This document shows, one piece after another, positions 63,819-64,000 of a stretch of DNA of 64,000 bases. Both the position numbers and the translations under genes were made by a program. Every line of letters starts with the position of its first letter. Position 1 is the stretch's first letter. The notes beneath the pieces are model-generated. The model ran no database searches. It saw only the letters and a list, made by a program, of their open reading frames with translations, and was not told the DNA's origin. Source of the stretch: Bacteroides sp. (GTDB taxonomy: Bacteria; Bacillota; Clostridia; Lachnospirales; Lachnospiraceae); contig JAMPBO010000006.1 of the NCBI GenBank assembly GCA_023666705.1, forward strand, positions 119,238 to 183,237. The letters run 5' to 3'.

Positions 63819-64000
63819 TTCATCTTTTCTTTGTTTGGACATTGAATAGAACCATTGAAAACTTAATAACATGTCAACCCTGAAAATTCTTTGAGGGAAT
63901 TTGAAGGAAAAAACCTTTAAACATTAAAGCTTAAAAAGCGGCGGAACGGGGAACCGGAACGCGGCGGAAAAAGCAACGAATGGAAACACGGTAAATTATA
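63819..64000. other. Unassigned tail after the tRNAs
   Basis: I see no open frame, promoter or RNA gene I can name. It contains a GC-rich patch with GCGGCGGAA twice (63938-63946 and 63961-63969) in an otherwise AT-rich context. It could be the upstream leader of a gene or RNA operon beyond the window. Confidence 0.3.

Noticed and set aside
63621..63872. Reverse-strand open frame of 83 codons over the tRNA genes
   Set aside because: It is the antisense of the two tRNA-Ser genes (the GFEPS-type peptide is a known artefact of tRNA sequence) and has no ribosome site.

Overview
The window reads as ordinary chromosome of a low-to-mid-GC Gram-positive anaerobe of the class Clostridia, most likely family Lachnospiraceae. 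The inference rests on the gene set (Rel, HemZ, MutS2, YhaM, RNase Z, the TsaB/E/D set, hexameric glutamate dehydrogenase), strong AGGAGG-type ribosome sites, sigma-A-type promoters with 17-bp spacers, tRNA genes without encoded CCA, and a giant SpaA-type surface protein with a sortase-like tail. I cannot name the genus. I saw no rRNA gene, insertion sequence, prophage or CRISPR array, and no gene-free stretch over 300 bases.

Layout. 1-3035: end of the (p)ppGpp synthetase/hydrolase relA, a metallo-beta-lactamase-fold hydrolase and hemZ. 3039-8097: an AraC regulator divergent from a secreted five-CBM laminarinase-type GH16 enzyme; the gap holds direct repeats and a foldable leader RNA. 8323-14107: hisS, a three-gene ABC exporter and aspS, all forward. 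14206-18816, reverse: mutS2, response regulator, histidine kinase. 18969-21348: yhaM and rlmD. 21365-26453: a second-messenger block with an XRE repressor, a GAF-PAS-GGDEF protein, a membrane EAL protein, a small alarmone-hydrolase-like HD protein and an Lrp/AsnC regulator. 26615-27949: gdhA. 28159-33191: a cytosolic ParB-like/BMP fusion, a phosphoesterase and a membrane Ser/Thr kinase. 33231-38458: citrate synthase, two methyltransferases and cardiolipin synthase. 38451-47584: a two-TM protein and a 2719-residue adhesin. 47812-54605: secA, prfB (with programmed frameshift), cheW, hom and aspartate kinase. 54718-63492: dCMP deaminase, a YcxB-like protein, tsaE-tsaB-rimI, a small zinc protein, RNase Z, a one-TM protein, tsaD, a membrane alpha/beta hydrolase and ispD. 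63603-63818: two serine tRNAs. The last 180 bases are unassigned.

How the genes fit together. Housekeeping functions dominate: translation (hisS, aspS, prfB, t6A modification, RlmD, tRNA-Ser), secretion (secA), haem, isoprenoid and phospholipid synthesis, and nitrogen and aspartate-family metabolism. The accessory interest lies in sensing and surface functions. The 21.3-26.5 kb block pairs predicted c-di-GMP synthesis and breakdown with predicted ppGpp breakdown, and two palindromes sit inside both divergent promoters at its left end. The 28.1-33.2 kb block joins a binding-protein fold without a secretion signal to a phosphoesterase and a kinase. The 3.8-4.1 kb gap carries what looks like an unassigned structured leader RNA in front of the glucanase. 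These three are the best candidates for undescribed biology. All functional claims come from reading motifs in the sequence; no database search was run.
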